Part shown: piece by piece, positions 18,335 through 26,932 of the stretch
Layout of the letters: every line of letters starts with the position of its first letter
Numbering within the stretch: position 1 is the first letter of the stretch
Assembly (NCBI GenBank): GCA_963664845.1
Contig: OY761615.1
Coordinates: 3,162,001 to 3,226,000, forward strand
Length of the DNA: 64,000 nt
DNA from: CAIYTF01 sp963664845
GTDB lineage: Bacteria > Bacteroidota > Ignavibacteria > Ignavibacteriales > Ignavibacteriaceae
Direction of reading: 5' to 3'
Notes under the pieces: model-generated
The model's database searches: none
What the model was told of the DNA's origin: nothing
Seen by the model: the letters and a program-made list of their open reading frames with translations, nothing else
Program-made: the position numbers and the translations under genes

Positions 18335-18958
18335 ATGCCAGGAATTCTTGGAAAAAAATTAGGAATGTCGAATATATTTAGTCCGGAAGGCAATCGCATA
18401 CCTGTTACGGTCATCGAAGCGGGTCCGTGCAAGGTTATCTCAATCAGGACTACAGAAAAGCATGGATATAACGCTCTTCAATTAGGTTTCGGAGTCAAGA
18501 AAAGAAACGTAAACAAACCTACCAAGGGTGTTTATGAGAAGATCAATCTTGAACCAGCGCAGCACGTGAAGGAATTCCGTGTTGATAACGTAGCAGAATA
18601 CCAGGTTGGAAACGATCTTACGGTTACCCTTTTTGCCGAAGGCGAAAAAATTAAGCTGCGTGGCAGAACCAAAGGAAAAGGTTTTCAGGGTGTTATGCGC
18701 CGTCACGGCTTTGGTGGTGTTGGCGGAACAACCCATGGTCAAAGCGATAGACTTCGCGCTCCAGGCTCGATCGGTTCATCTTCTTATCCTTCACGCGTTT
18801 TTAAGGGACAGAGAATGGCCGGCAGAATGGGCTACACGAACGTTACGATTAGAAACTTAAAAATTGTGAAGATTATACCTGAAAAGAACATTATCCTTGT
18901 TGAGGGAGCTGTTCCAGGTGCAGTTAATTCAATACTCGAGATCCTTAAAGCGAATTAA
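18335..18958 (+). CDS. rplC: 50S ribosomal protein L3
   Basis: From the ATG at 18335 the protein is 207 aa, starting MPGILGKKLGMSNIF. GGAG lies about 8 bases before this ATG. An upstream in-frame ATG at 18320 overlaps the rpsJ stop and would add MVGAK, but lacks its own ribosome-binding site. The GKGFQGVMRRHGFGGVGGTTHGQ stretch is the L3 extension that reaches the peptidyl-transferase centre. The Gln that carries methylation in E. coli is present. Confidence 0.95.
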   Translation: MPGILGKKLGMSNIFSPEGNRIPVTVIEAGPCKVISIRTTEKHGYNALQLGFGVKKRNVNKPTKGVYEKINLEPAQHVKEFRVDNVAEYQVGNDLTVTLFAEGEKIKLRGRTKGKGFQGVMRRHGFGGVGGTTHGQSDRLRAPGSIGSSSYPSRVFKGQRMAGRMGYTNVTIRNLKIVKIIPEKNIILVEGAVPGAVNSILEILKAN

Positions 18959-18967
18959 AAAAATACT

Positions 18968-19624
18968 ATGGAATTAGAAGTTTATAAAATAGACGGAAGT
19001 CTTTCCGGAGAAAAAGTGACACTTGATGACAGCGTCTTCGGTGTTACTCCAAATGACCACGCGATCTATATGGCTGTGAAAATGTATCTTGCCAATCAAC
19101 GGCAGGGAACAAGTAAAACAAAAGAGCGCAGCGAAGTTAGAGGCGGTGGTAAAAAACCATGGCGTCAAAAAGGTCGCGGCGGCGCAAGAGCCGGTTCAAG
19201 CCGTTCTCCATTGTGGAGTGGTGGAGGAACCATTTTTGGACCTCGCCCGAGAGATCATCGCCAGGCATTGCCAAAAAAAGCTGTTCAGCTGGCAAGAGTT
19301 TCAGCTCTCAGCTATAAAGTGAAGGATAATCAACTCATCGTGGTTGATGATTTTTCTTTTGACAAGCCAAAAACACAGGAATTCACCGGAATTCTTAAAG
19401 CGTTGAAAATAGCCGGCAAAAAAGTTTTGCTGTTAACTGATAACTATCAGGAAACTGTTTACAAATCAGGCCGTAATATTGAACGCGTTAAAATTTTGGA
19501 AGCCAACAAGGCTTCTACCTATGAAATTTTGAACAACCAGATATTGGTGGTCCAAAAGAGCGCTATTAAAGGCCTCAATGAGAAGAATATGAAATCGGTG
19601 ACCGCGGAGGAAGCAAATGCATAA
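18968..19624 (+). CDS. rplD: 50S ribosomal protein L4
   Basis: At 218 aa, it has the long basic loop RGGGKKPWRQKGRGGARAGS that enters the exit tunnel. In E. coli, L4 also represses the S10 operon; whether it does so here is unknown. Its 3' end overlaps rplW by 8 bases. Confidence 0.96.
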   Translation: MELEVYKIDGSLSGEKVTLDDSVFGVTPNDHAIYMAVKMYLANQRQGTSKTKERSEVRGGGKKPWRQKGRGGARAGSSRSPLWSGGGTIFGPRPRDHRQALPKKAVQLARVSALSYKVKDNQLIVVDDFSFDKPKTQEFTGILKALKIAGKKVLLLTDNYQETVYKSGRNIERVKILEANKASTYEILNNQILVVQKSAIKGLNEKNMKSVTAEEANA

Positions 19625-19910
19625 CATTATTGTACGTCCCTTATTTACCGAAAAAATAGCTAATCTTACCGACGGTCAAAACACTTATGGTTTCGTCGTG
19701 AATATCAATTCCAATAAAATTGAGATTAAAAAAGCCATTGAGAAAAAGTTTAGTGTGAAAGTTGAATCTGTTCGTACCTCCATCACTGAAGGTAAGGCCA
19801 GAATGATCTTCCGCAAATCAGGCAGATTTGCCGGCAAGAGACCAGATTTTAAAAAAGCATTTGTCGTGCTGAAAAAGGGCGATAAAATTGATTTATTTGA
19901 GCAATTATAA
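19617..19910 (+). CDS. rplW: 50S ribosomal protein L23
   Basis: A 97-aa exit-site protein that docks trigger factor and SRP. It starts MHNIIVRPLFTEKIANL and contains the conserved V.R.AN-type positions (NSNKIEIKKAIEKKF). The start lies inside the end of rplD (8-base overlap), and a GGAGG inside rplD serves as its ribosome-binding site. Confidence 0.96.
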   Translation: MHNIIVRPLFTEKIANLTDGQNTYGFVVNINSNKIEIKKAIEKKFSVKVESVRTSITEGKARMIFRKSGRFAGKRPDFKKAFVVLKKGDKIDLFEQL

Positions 19911-19939
19911 GAGACTGAAAGCTGAGCGGAGTTTAACGA

Positions 19940-20767
19940 ATGGCTATTAGAAAATTAAAACCGAATACCCCCGGTACGCGTTTCATGTCGATCTCAACGT
20001 TTGAAGAGATCACCAAAACAACACCGGAAAAAGCACTTCTTTCGCCCTTAACCAAAAGCGGCGGAAGAAATAATTTGGGACGTGTCACCTCGCGTCACAG
20101 AGGAGGCGGACACAAACGCCAGTACAGAATCATCGATTTCAAAAGAAATAAAGATGGAATTCCTGCAGTTGTTAACGCAATAGAATACGATCCTAACAGA
20201 TCTGCCAATATTGCTCTCCTGTTCTACAAAGACGGAGAAAAAAGTTACATACTTGCTCCTAACGGATTGAAAGTTGGCGACGTGTTGCTTTCAGGTACAG
20301 GTGTTGATATTAAAGTTGGTAATGCACTCCCCTTAAAGGAACTGCCTTTGGGAAGTTTTATTCACAACGTTGAGTTAAAACCCGGTAAGGGCGGACAGCT
20401 TGGCAGAAGTGCAGGAACTTCGCTGCAGTTGGTTGCAAAAGAAGGACAATTCGCACAGCTTCGTATGCCTTCTGGTGAAGTTCGTGTTTTCAGAAACGAT
20501 TGCCGCGCCACCTATGGTGTTGTTGGCAATACCGATCATGAAAACATCAGCATCGGAAAAGCCGGAAGAAACCGTTGGAAAGGCATTCGCTCACACAGTC
20601 GTGGCGTTGCAATGAACCCGGTCGATCACCCGATGGGTGGTGGTGAAGGAAAAACCTCAGGTGGTGGACATCCCGTGTCACCTTGGGGTCAGAAAGCTAA
20701 GGGCCTTAAGACCCGTAAGCCTAAAAATCGTTCGAATAAATTCATTATTAAGCGCAGAAAGAAATAA
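19940..20767 (+). CDS. rplB: 50S ribosomal protein L2
   Basis: At 275 aa it is standard. The C-terminal signature NPVDHPMGGGEGKTSGG, with the His near the peptidyl-transferase centre, is intact. L2 is needed for subunit joining. A 29-base gap follows rplW, and rpsS begins 12 bases after its stop. Confidence 0.97.
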   Translation: MAIRKLKPNTPGTRFMSISTFEEITKTTPEKALLSPLTKSGGRNNLGRVTSRHRGGGHKRQYRIIDFKRNKDGIPAVVNAIEYDPNRSANIALLFYKDGEKSYILAPNGLKVGDVLLSGTGVDIKVGNALPLKELPLGSFIHNVELKPGKGGQLGRSAGTSLQLVAKEGQFAQLRMPSGEVRVFRNDCRATYGVVGNTDHENISIGKAGRNRWKGIRSHSRGVAMNPVDHPMGGGEGKTSGGGHPVSPWGQKAKGLKTRKPKNRSNKFIIKRRKK

Positions 20768-20779
20768 GGGTTTTAAGCG

Positions 20780-21067
20780 ATGCCAAGATCAGTCAAAAAA
20801 GGTCCTTATATTGAGTTGAAATTACAAGGCAAGATCAATGCCTTGAATGAAAAAAATGAAAAAAAGATTGTTAAAACCTGGTCACGTTCTTCTACAATCT
20901 CTCCTGATTTTGTAGGACACACGATTGCCGTGCATAACGGACATAAGATGATTCCCGTCTATGTGACAGAAAACATGGTCGGACATAAGTTAGGTGAATT
21001 TGCACCTACACGTGTATTCAGAGCGCATCCCGGAACCAAAGCTGAAAAAGCTTCAAAGGCAAAGTAA
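20780..21067 (+). CDS. rpsS: 30S ribosomal protein S19
   Basis: A 95-aa head protein beginning MPRSVKKGPYIELKL, with the core VGHTIAVHNGHKMIPVYVTENMVGHKLGEFAPTR. It is typical in length and position. Confidence 0.97.
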   Translation: MPRSVKKGPYIELKLQGKINALNEKNEKKIVKTWSRSSTISPDFVGHTIAVHNGHKMIPVYVTENMVGHKLGEFAPTRVFRAHPGTKAEKASKAK

Positions 21068-21088
21068 AGAAAGAACAGGAAATTTAGA

Positions 21089-21436
21089 ATGGAAGCTAAG
21101 GCGCTATCCCGTCACATACCTTCATCTCCGCGGAAAATGAGACTCGTAATCGATCTTATTCGTGGTATGTCCGTAGACCGGGCATTAGAAGTATTGCATT
21201 TTCAAAGTAAACATGCTGCACGTGATGCTGCAAAGACATTGCGTTCTGCGGTTGCGAATTTAATTAACAGCGAATCGAACACGGAGCGCCTTGCCCCGGA
21301 AGATTTGTTTGTAAAAGAAGCGTTTGTAGATCAAGGTCCAACCATTAAGCGTATTTCCCCTGCGCCAATGGGCCGGGCATATCGAATTAGAAAACGTTCA
21401 TGCCATGTCACACTCGTTGTAGCTAAAAAGTCGTAG
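21089..21436 (+). CDS. rplV: 50S ribosomal protein L22
   Basis: At 115 aa, it starts MEAKALSRHIPSSPRKMRLVIDLIRG. The C-terminal hairpin that lines the tunnel constriction is at KRISPAPMGRAYRIRKRSCHVTLVV. It precedes rpsC by 10 bases. Confidence 0.96.
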   Translation: MEAKALSRHIPSSPRKMRLVIDLIRGMSVDRALEVLHFQSKHAARDAAKTLRSAVANLINSESNTERLAPEDLFVKEAFVDQGPTIKRISPAPMGRAYRIRKRSCHVTLVVAKKS

Positions 21437-21446
21437 GAGGTTTTAC

Positions 21447-22088
21447 TTGGGACAAAAAGTTAATCCAATTGGATTTCGTGTCGGTATCATTAGAGGTTGG
21501 GAATCTAACTGGTTCGAGAAGAGAAGTTACTCTACAAAAATTACAGAAGATGACAGCTTACGGAGCTACATCAGACAACGACTTAAAAAAGCTGGCATAG
21601 CACGCATAATTATTGACAGAACTTCTAAGAATGTTCAGGTTACCATTCATACCTCACGTCCTGGGGTTGTTATAGGTAGAAGTGGAAAAGAAATCACTTC
21701 ACTGGAACAGGAACTTAGAAAAGTAAGCGGTCAGGATGTTAAAGTCCAGATCAGCGAAATCAAACGCCCGGAATTAGATGCGTTTCTTGTTGCCGAAAAC
21801 ATTGCAAATCAGTTGCAGGGAAGAATTTCTTTCCGTCGCGCTATGAAACAGTCCATTTCTCAGGCAATGAGAATGGGAGCTGAAGGAATCAAGATCAAAT
21901 GCGCAGGCCGTCTTGGTGGTGCTGAAATGGCACGTACCGAACAATACAAAGAAGGAAGAGTTCCCCTTCACACCATTCGCGCAGATATAGACTATGCAAA
22001 TGGCAGAGCCGAAACCATCTATGGCTCAATTGGAATTAAAGTTTGGATTTGCCGCGGAGAGATCCTTGGCAAGCGGTTTTCTGAATAA
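21447..22088 (+). CDS. rpsC: 30S ribosomal protein S3
   Basis: At 213 aa, it begins with TTG at 21447 just after AGGAGG, giving GQKVNPIGFRVGIIRGW. The KH domain holds VVIGRSGKEI, and the C-terminal domain has QAMRMGAEGIKIKCAGRLGGAEMAR. It is part of the mRNA entry helicase site. Confidence 0.97.
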   Translation: MGQKVNPIGFRVGIIRGWESNWFEKRSYSTKITEDDSLRSYIRQRLKKAGIARIIIDRTSKNVQVTIHTSRPGVVIGRSGKEITSLEQELRKVSGQDVKVQISEIKRPELDAFLVAENIANQLQGRISFRRAMKQSISQAMRMGAEGIKIKCAGRLGGAEMARTEQYKEGRVPLHTIRADIDYANGRAETIYGSIGIKVWICRGEILGKRFSE

Positions 22089-22109
22089 TTAGTATCGGAG
22101 AGTTTTAAT

Positions 22110-22529
22110 ATGTTATTGCCAAAACGCGTAAAATACCGAAAGTCACAACGCGGCAGAATGAAAGGGAAAGCTCAGCGCGGAAGCACAATTGCTTTTGGAG
22201 ATTATGGCTTAAAAGCACTGGAACCAGCCTGGATAACCAGCCGCCAGATTGAAGCTTGCCGTGTCGCTTTATCAAGAAAAATGAAGCGTGACGGAAAAGT
22301 ATGGATCCGTATTTTCCCGGATAAGCCTGTCTCTAAGAAACCTTTGGAAACTCGTATGGGTAAAGGAAAAGGAGCGCCAGAATTTTGGGTAGCAGTAATT
22401 AAACCGGGCAGAATCATGTTTGAGGTTTCCGGCGTGTCTACCGAGATTGCGCATGAGGCGTTAAGTGTGTGCTCACACAAACTACCTATCAAAACCAAAA
22501 TTAGTAAACGCCCTGATCTGGAAGCGTAA
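22110..22529 (+). CDS. rplP: 50S ribosomal protein L16
   Basis: At 139 aa, it starts MLLPKRVKYRKSQRGRMKG. The conserved RMGKGKGAPEFWVAVIKPGRIMFEV is present, and the residue region of the L16 arginine hydroxylation site is retained. It contacts A-site tRNA. Confidence 0.97.
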   Translation: MLLPKRVKYRKSQRGRMKGKAQRGSTIAFGDYGLKALEPAWITSRQIEACRVALSRKMKRDGKVWIRIFPDKPVSKKPLETRMGKGKGAPEFWVAVIKPGRIMFEVSGVSTEIAHEALSVCSHKLPIKTKISKRPDLEA

Positions 22530-22544
22530 GCAGGAATAGAAATT

Positions 22545-22751
22545 ATGAAAATGCATGAATTACGTCAGTTAGCTGACGATGAAATTAAGAGACAAATAGC
22601 GGAAGAGCAGAATAATTTGTTGGACCTTCGTTTCTCTCACTCGTTGAAACAGTTAACCAATACTGCGAAGATCCGTCATACAAAACAGACGATCTCACGG
22701 TTATTTGCCGTGTTAACAGAGCGCGAAACCACAAAACAATCTGCCCAATAG
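22545..22751 (+). CDS. rpmC: 50S ribosomal protein L29
   Basis: At 68 aa, it is a two-helix exit-site protein next to L23. It starts MKMHELRQLADDEIKRQIAEEQ with a typical ILDLRF-like motif (LLDLRFSHSLKQL). The position after rplP confirms it. Confidence 0.94.
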   Translation: MKMHELRQLADDEIKRQIAEEQNNLLDLRFSHSLKQLTNTAKIRHTKQTISRLFAVLTERETTKQSAQ

Positions 22752-22775
22752 CGGTTTGAAAACAGGAGTTTATAA

Positions 22776-23039
22776 GTGAGTAATATAACAAGACCATTAC
22801 GTAAAGTCAGAATCGGAAAAGTTGTGAGCAATAAGATGGAAAAAACCATCACTGTTGCAATTGAGAGGAGAGTCCCTCATCCTGTGTATAAAAAATACTT
22901 CAAGAAAACAACTAAATTGATGGCTCATGACGCAAACAACGAATGTTCGATCGGAGACCTGGTTAAGATAATGGAGACCAGACCTCTCAGCAAGAACAAG
23001 AGATGGCGTCTTGTTGAAATCGTAGAAAAAGTGAAATAG
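22776..23039 (+). CDS. rpsQ: 30S ribosomal protein S17
   Basis: At 87 aa, it starts with GTG at 22776 behind AGGAG. The OB-fold core KVVSNKMEKTITVAIERRVPHPVYKKY and CSIGDLVKIMETRPLSKNKRWRLVEIV is typical. Confidence 0.96.
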   Translation: MSNITRPLRKVRIGKVVSNKMEKTITVAIERRVPHPVYKKYFKKTTKLMAHDANNECSIGDLVKIMETRPLSKNKRWRLVEIVEKVK

Positions 23040-23054
23040 CAAGGAATTTTTCCA

Positions 23055-23423
23055 ATGATTCAAGAAGAGACTAATCTAATAGTTGCCGATAATTCCGGTG
23101 CAAAACGCGTTCGATGCATCCGTGTGTTAGGCGGTAGCGGTAGGCAATATGCCACATTAGGTGATTTAATTGTGGTGTCCGTAAAATCAGCAGCTCCGAA
23201 TGGTACTGTGAAAAAAGGCGAAGTGTCAAAAGCAGTTATCGTCCGTACCAAAAAGGAAGTTAAAAGAAAAGACGGATCCTATATCCGCTTTGATGAAAAT
23301 GCCGCTGTGTTAATTAATAACCAAAACGAACCTAAAGGCACCCGTATTTTTGGTCCTGTCGCGAGAGAATTACGCGAAAAGCAATTCATGAAGATTGTTT
23401 CATTAGCGCCGGAAGTTCTGTAG
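23055..23423 (+). CDS. rplN: 50S ribosomal protein L14
   Basis: At 122 aa, it starts MIQEETNLIVADNSGAKRVRCIRVLGG and ends IVSLAPEVL, the invariant form. It forms intersubunit bridges. Confidence 0.97.
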   Translation: MIQEETNLIVADNSGAKRVRCIRVLGGSGRQYATLGDLIVVSVKSAAPNGTVKKGEVSKAVIVRTKKEVKRKDGSYIRFDENAAVLINNQNEPKGTRIFGPVARELREKQFMKIVSLAPEVL

Positions 23424-23433
23424 GATAAAGAAT

Positions 23434-23760
23434 ATGAAAATAAGTATTAAGAAAAACGACAGAGTTACGGTTATTGCCGGCAACGATAAAGGCAAAACCG
23501 GTAAAGTATTAAAAGTGTTTCCAAAAACGTATCGCGTTATTATCGAAGGCGTAAATTTACGCAAACGGCATACACGCCCTACGCAAAGGAACCCACAAGG
23601 TGGCATAATGGAAAAAGAAATGGGAATTCACCTTTCTAACGTTATGTTATTAGATCCGAAATCAAACGCACCAACCAGAGTCGGATCGCAAAAGATTTTA
23701 GACGAAAAAAGTAAAAAGAAATACGCCAGAGTCAGCGTTAAATCCGGCGAAATGATCTAA
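23434..23760 (+). CDS. rplX: 50S ribosomal protein L24
   Basis: At 108 aa, it has the KOW motif KKNDRVTVIAGNDKGKTGKVL at the N-terminus and GVNLRKRHTRPTQRNPQGGI. It is an early assembly protein near the tunnel exit. It lies ten bases after rplN. Confidence 0.96.
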   Translation: MKISIKKNDRVTVIAGNDKGKTGKVLKVFPKTYRVIIEGVNLRKRHTRPTQRNPQGGIMEKEMGIHLSNVMLLDPKSNAPTRVGSQKILDEKSKKKYARVSVKSGEMI

Positions 23761-23788
23761 GTCGAATTTGGAATAGGATTACATAAAA

Positions 23789-24442
23789 ATGGCTGAAAAA
23801 AAAGTAGATAAAAAAGCTCCTGCAAAGGGAAAGAAAAAAGAAGAAAAAGCTGTAGAAGAACCTAAACAGGTGCTTTCAGAAGCCGAACTTCGCGTTCCTT
23901 CCCGGTTAGCCGGTGTTTATAATAAGGACATAGTTCCTTCATTGATGACCAAGTTTAATTATACAACCGTCATGCAGGTTCCCAAACTCGACAAAATCGT
24001 GATTAACATGGGTGTGGGCGAAGCGGTTTCTGACCAGAAGATTCTTGAAGAAGCGGTGAAAACCATGGAACAGATCACCGGTCAGAAGAGCATCATTCGT
24101 AAATCCAAAAAAGCGATTTCGAATTTCAAGCTGCGTGAGAATATGGCCATCGGCGTTAAAACAACGCTAAGAAGAGAAAGAATGTATGAGTTTCTTGATC
24201 GCTTCATTAACGTAGCGCTTCCGCGTGTTCGTGACTTCCGCGGCCTGTCCGATAAGTCATTTGATGGCCGTGGGAACTATACGCTTGGTATCAAAGAACA
24301 GATCATTTTCCCCGAAATTAACGTCGACAAGATAGTTAAGATTTTGGGAATGGATATAACGTTTGTAACAACTGCCCGTACGGACAGCGAAGCGTATGAA
24401 TTATTAGTCGCTTTCGGTTTACCGTTCAGAAAAAAGAATTGA
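23789..24442 (+). CDS. rplE: 50S ribosomal protein L5 with an N-terminal extension
   Basis: The protein is 217 aa, whereas bacterial L5 is usually near 180. The core starts around residue 38 (RLAGVYNKDIVPSLMTKFNY) and includes VVINMGVGEA and LPRVRDFRGL. L5 binds 5S rRNA and P-site tRNA. The extra N-terminal segment is low complexity, rich in Lys, Ala and Glu (residues 1-35). No ATG that would give the core alone with a good ribosome-binding site is obvious; the ATG at 23789 follows a weak AGGATT. Confidence 0.95.
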   Translation: MAEKKVDKKAPAKGKKKEEKAVEEPKQVLSEAELRVPSRLAGVYNKDIVPSLMTKFNYTTVMQVPKLDKIVINMGVGEAVSDQKILEEAVKTMEQITGQKSIIRKSKKAISNFKLRENMAIGVKTTLRRERMYEFLDRFINVALPRVRDFRGLSDKSFDGRGNYTLGIKEQIIFPEINVDKIVKILGMDITFVTTARTDSEAYELLVAFGLPFRKKN

Positions 24443-24462
24443 GTTGATAGGAAAGGTCCTGC

Positions 24463-24732
24463 ATGGCAAGAAAAAGTTTATTCGCCCGTGAAGCAAAACG
24501 AAAAGAATTATACGAGAAGTATAAGGAAACACGTGCTGCGTTGAAAAAAGAAGGAAAATATGATGAATTACAGGAATTACCCCGTAACTCTTCGTTGATC
24601 CGTCAAAGGAACCGTTGCATGGTGACGGGCAGACAGCGAGCTTATATGAGAAAGTTCGGCGTGTCTCGTTTGGTTTTTAGAGAAAAAGCGCTTCGTGGTG
24701 AACTTCCCGGCGTTAAAAAAGCTAGTTGGTAG
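24463..24732 (+). CDS. rpsN: 30S ribosomal protein S14 (zinc-free form)
   Basis: At 89 aa, it is the longer type without the CxxC...CxxC ribbon. The core LPRNSSLIRQRNRCMVTGRQRAYMRKFGVSRLVFREKAL is typical. It is in its normal place between rplE and rpsH. Confidence 0.96.
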   Translation: MARKSLFAREAKRKELYEKYKETRAALKKEGKYDELQELPRNSSLIRQRNRCMVTGRQRAYMRKFGVSRLVFREKALRGELPGVKKASW

Positions 24733-24746
24733 AAGGAGTTTAGAAT

Positions 24747-25145
24747 ATGTCAGCAGTTACTGATCCAATTGCAGATCTTTTAACAAGAGTTCGCAACGCG
24801 ATTAAAGCAAAAAAAAGAAGAGTGGATATCCCCTCTTCCAATATGAAGAAAGATATTGTAAATATACTTAAAGAACAAAAGTATATTAATGATTACATGA
24901 TCATGGAAGACAATAAGCAAAACGTCATTCGTGTCGCCTTGAAATATTCAAATGGCGTCAGCGCGATTAGCGGTTTGAAGAAGATCAGTGTTCCCGGGCT
25001 GAGAAGCTATTCGGGTACTGAGGAGCTTCCTCGAGTGTTGAATGGATATGGAATCGCTATCGTTTCCACGTCAAAAGGAATAATGACTGATCGCCAGGCC
25101 AGAAGAGAAAATGTCGGCGGTGAAGTTCTGTGTGAAGTTTGGTAA
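24747..25145 (+). CDS. rpsH: 30S ribosomal protein S8
   Basis: At 132 aa, it starts MSAVTDPIADLLTRVRNAIKAKK and ends with the conserved ISTSKGIMTD..A R..NVGGEVLCEVW pattern. It is an assembly protein binding 16S h21. In E. coli it represses the spc operon; no S8 operator was sought successfully here. Confidence 0.97.
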   Translation: MSAVTDPIADLLTRVRNAIKAKKRRVDIPSSNMKKDIVNILKEQKYINDYMIMEDNKQNVIRVALKYSNGVSAISGLKKISVPGLRSYSGTEELPRVLNGYGIAIVSTSKGIMTDRQARRENVGGEVLCEVW

Positions 25146-25166
25146 AAATTTTCGGCGGAGTTTGTA

Positions 25167-25706
25167 GTGTCTCGAATAGGTAAAAAAGTAGTTGTTATCC
25201 CCAATGGTGTTAAAATAACCGTTGCGGACAACATAGTAAAAGTTAAAGGTCCGAAAGGCGAATTAGCCGAAACGTATCTTGACGCAGTTGAAATCAAAAT
25301 TGAAAACAATGAATTGACTGTTGTAAGATTTGACGATTTGGGTAAGAACAGAGCATTGCATGGTTTAACCCGTGCGCTCATTCAGAACATGATCACCGGT
25401 GTTACCGACGGGTATTCCAAAACGTTGGATATTGTTGGCGTTGGTTATCGTGCTGAAATGAAAGGTGCCAATTTGCTGATGCAATTAGGGTATTCACACC
25501 CTATTTATTTCATGCCGCCGGACGGTATCACGTTGACAGCCCCAACGCAAACCCAGATCCTGATATCAGGCATCGACAAACAGTTGGTTGGCGCGGTTGC
25601 GGCAAAGATACGTTCATTCAGAAAACCTGAACCTTATAAAGGCAAAGGCATTAAATACAGCAATGAAGTCATTAGAAGAAAAGCCGGTAAAACTGCTGGC
25701 AAGTAA
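25167..25706 (+). CDS. rplF: 50S ribosomal protein L6
   Basis: At 179 aa, it starts with GTG at 25167 behind GGCGGAG. It has two repeated alpha/beta domains and ends with the signature RSFRKPEPYKGKGIKYSNE. Confidence 0.97.
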   Translation: MSRIGKKVVVIPNGVKITVADNIVKVKGPKGELAETYLDAVEIKIENNELTVVRFDDLGKNRALHGLTRALIQNMITGVTDGYSKTLDIVGVGYRAEMKGANLLMQLGYSHPIYFMPPDGITLTAPTQTQILISGIDKQLVGAVAAKIRSFRKPEPYKGKGIKYSNEVIRRKAGKTAGK

Positions 25707-25723
25707 ATGAGGAAACAGAATTC

Positions 25724-26089
25724 ATGATTACGAAGAAATCGAACTCAAGAGAGCGATCGAAGACAAAGATCAGAAAAAAAATGTCCGGAACACCGGAGAA
25801 ACCAAGACTTACAATCTACAGAAGTCTCAATCAGATTTATGCACAATTGATTGATGACACAAGCGGACGGGTTCTCATTGGTGTTTCTTCTCTCTCGAAA
25901 GATGTCGTAGAAAGTTTGAAGAGCACAAAAGGAAAAGTTGCCAAGAGTAAGCTTGTCGGCGCATTCCTGGCGAAAAAAGCCGTTGAAAAGAACATTGCCT
26001 TGTGCGTGTTTGACAGAAACGGTTACAGGTATCACGGACGCGTTAAGGCTGTAGCCGATGGCGCTCGTGAAGGTGGATTGAAATTTTAA
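25724..26089 (+). CDS. rplR: 50S ribosomal protein L18
   Basis: At 121 aa, it is a 5S rRNA-binding protein with GTPEKPRLTIYRSLNQIYAQLIDD and the end DRNGYRYHGRVKAVADGAREGGLKF. Only 9 bases separate its stop from a tRNA-Gln gene, an uncommon interruption before rpsE. Confidence 0.96.
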   Translation: MITKKSNSRERSKTKIRKKMSGTPEKPRLTIYRSLNQIYAQLIDDTSGRVLIGVSSLSKDVVESLKSTKGKVAKSKLVGAFLAKKAVEKNIALCVFDRNGYRYHGRVKAVADGAREGGLKF

Positions 26090-26098
26090 TTTTTCCAT

Positions 26099-26169
26099 TG
26101 CCGAGTCGTCTAACGGTAGGACAGCGGCCTTTGGAGCCGTATGCGGAGGTTCGAATCCTCCCTCGGCAG
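26099..26169 (+). tRNA. tRNA-Gln (TTG) inside the spc operon
   Basis: Acceptor TGCCGAG pairs with CTCGGCA, with discriminator G. The anticodon stem GCGGC/GCCGT carries loop CTTTGGA, reading TTG (Gln). The T arm is GGAGG TTCGAAT CCTCC. It sits in the 112-base gap between rplR and rpsE, in the same direction, with no promoter seen in the 9 bases before it. It is probably cut from the ribosomal-protein transcript. Confidence 0.95.
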
Positions 26170-26201
26170 CAACAAATAAAATATATGCCCGGAGATATTG
26201 A

Positions 26202-26717
26202 GTGAAAAACAATAAGAGCTTAAGAGTAACTGACGCTGAAAATCTGAAAGAAAAAGTTGTCACTATCAACCGCGTTGCCAAAGTTGTGAAGGGCGGACGC
26301 CGCTTCAGCTTTAATGCGATTGTCGTTGTTGGTAATGGTAACGGTGTTGTCGGCGTTGGCTTAGGAAAAGCCAATGAAGTGACCGATGCGATTCAGAAAG
26401 GTGTTGACGACGCGAAGAAAAATCTCGTCAAAGTACAGATTCACAAAGGAACGGTTCCTCACATGGTGATTGGCAAGTTCGGTGCCGGAAGAGTTATGTT
26501 GAAACCAGCATCACCAGGAACCGGTTTGATTGCCGGCGGCGGTGTTCGCGCGGTATTGGAATCAGCCGGTGTTCAGGATGTGTTGACGAAATCAGTGGGC
26601 TCCAGCAACCCGCACAACCAGGTGAAAGCAACGCTTGATGCGCTGATCAACCTGATTGATGCCCGTACGATGGCATCCCGCCGTTCGATGACCTTGAACG
26701 AATTGTTTAACGCATAA
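26202..26717 (+). CDS. rpsE: 30S ribosomal protein S5
   Basis: At 171 aa, it starts with GTG at 26202 behind GGAG. The dsRBD-like part is LKEKVVTINRVAKVVKGGRRFSF, and the second domain is PHMVIGKFGAGRVMLKPASPGTGLIAGG. It is a decoding-accuracy protein. Because a tRNA precedes it, processing would give its mRNA a new 5' end near 26170. Confidence 0.97.
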   Translation: MKNNKSLRVTDAENLKEKVVTINRVAKVVKGGRRFSFNAIVVVGNGNGVVGVGLGKANEVTDAIQKGVDDAKKNLVKVQIHKGTVPHMVIGKFGAGRVMLKPASPGTGLIAGGGVRAVLESAGVQDVLTKSVGSSNPHNQVKATLDALINLIDARTMASRRSMTLNELFNA

Positions 26718-26722
26718 TTGAA

Positions 26723-26920
26723 ATGAATGAGATGAAAAAGTTAAAAATAACTCAAATCAGAAGTATTATCGATCGTCCGATCGATCAAAAAAGAACCATT
26801 GAAGCGCTTGGCCTGGGCAGACCACATTATTTTACGGTAAAAAATGATACTCCGCAAATTCGCGGAATGGTGAACAAGGTGAAGCATCTCGTAACAGTTG
26901 AAGAATTAACAGAAGAATAA
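26723..26920 (+). CDS. rpmD: 50S ribosomal protein L30
   Basis: At 65 aa as given. The core KKLKITQIRSIIDRPIDQKRTIEALGL is typical. An in-frame ATG at 26732 gives the more usual MKKLKITQIRS start and may be the true one. It lies 5 bases after rpsE. Confidence 0.94.
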   Translation: MNEMKKLKITQIRSIIDRPIDQKRTIEALGLGRPHYFTVKNDTPQIRGMVNKVKHLVTVEELTEE

Positions 26921-26932
26921 CGGGTTTATAAT

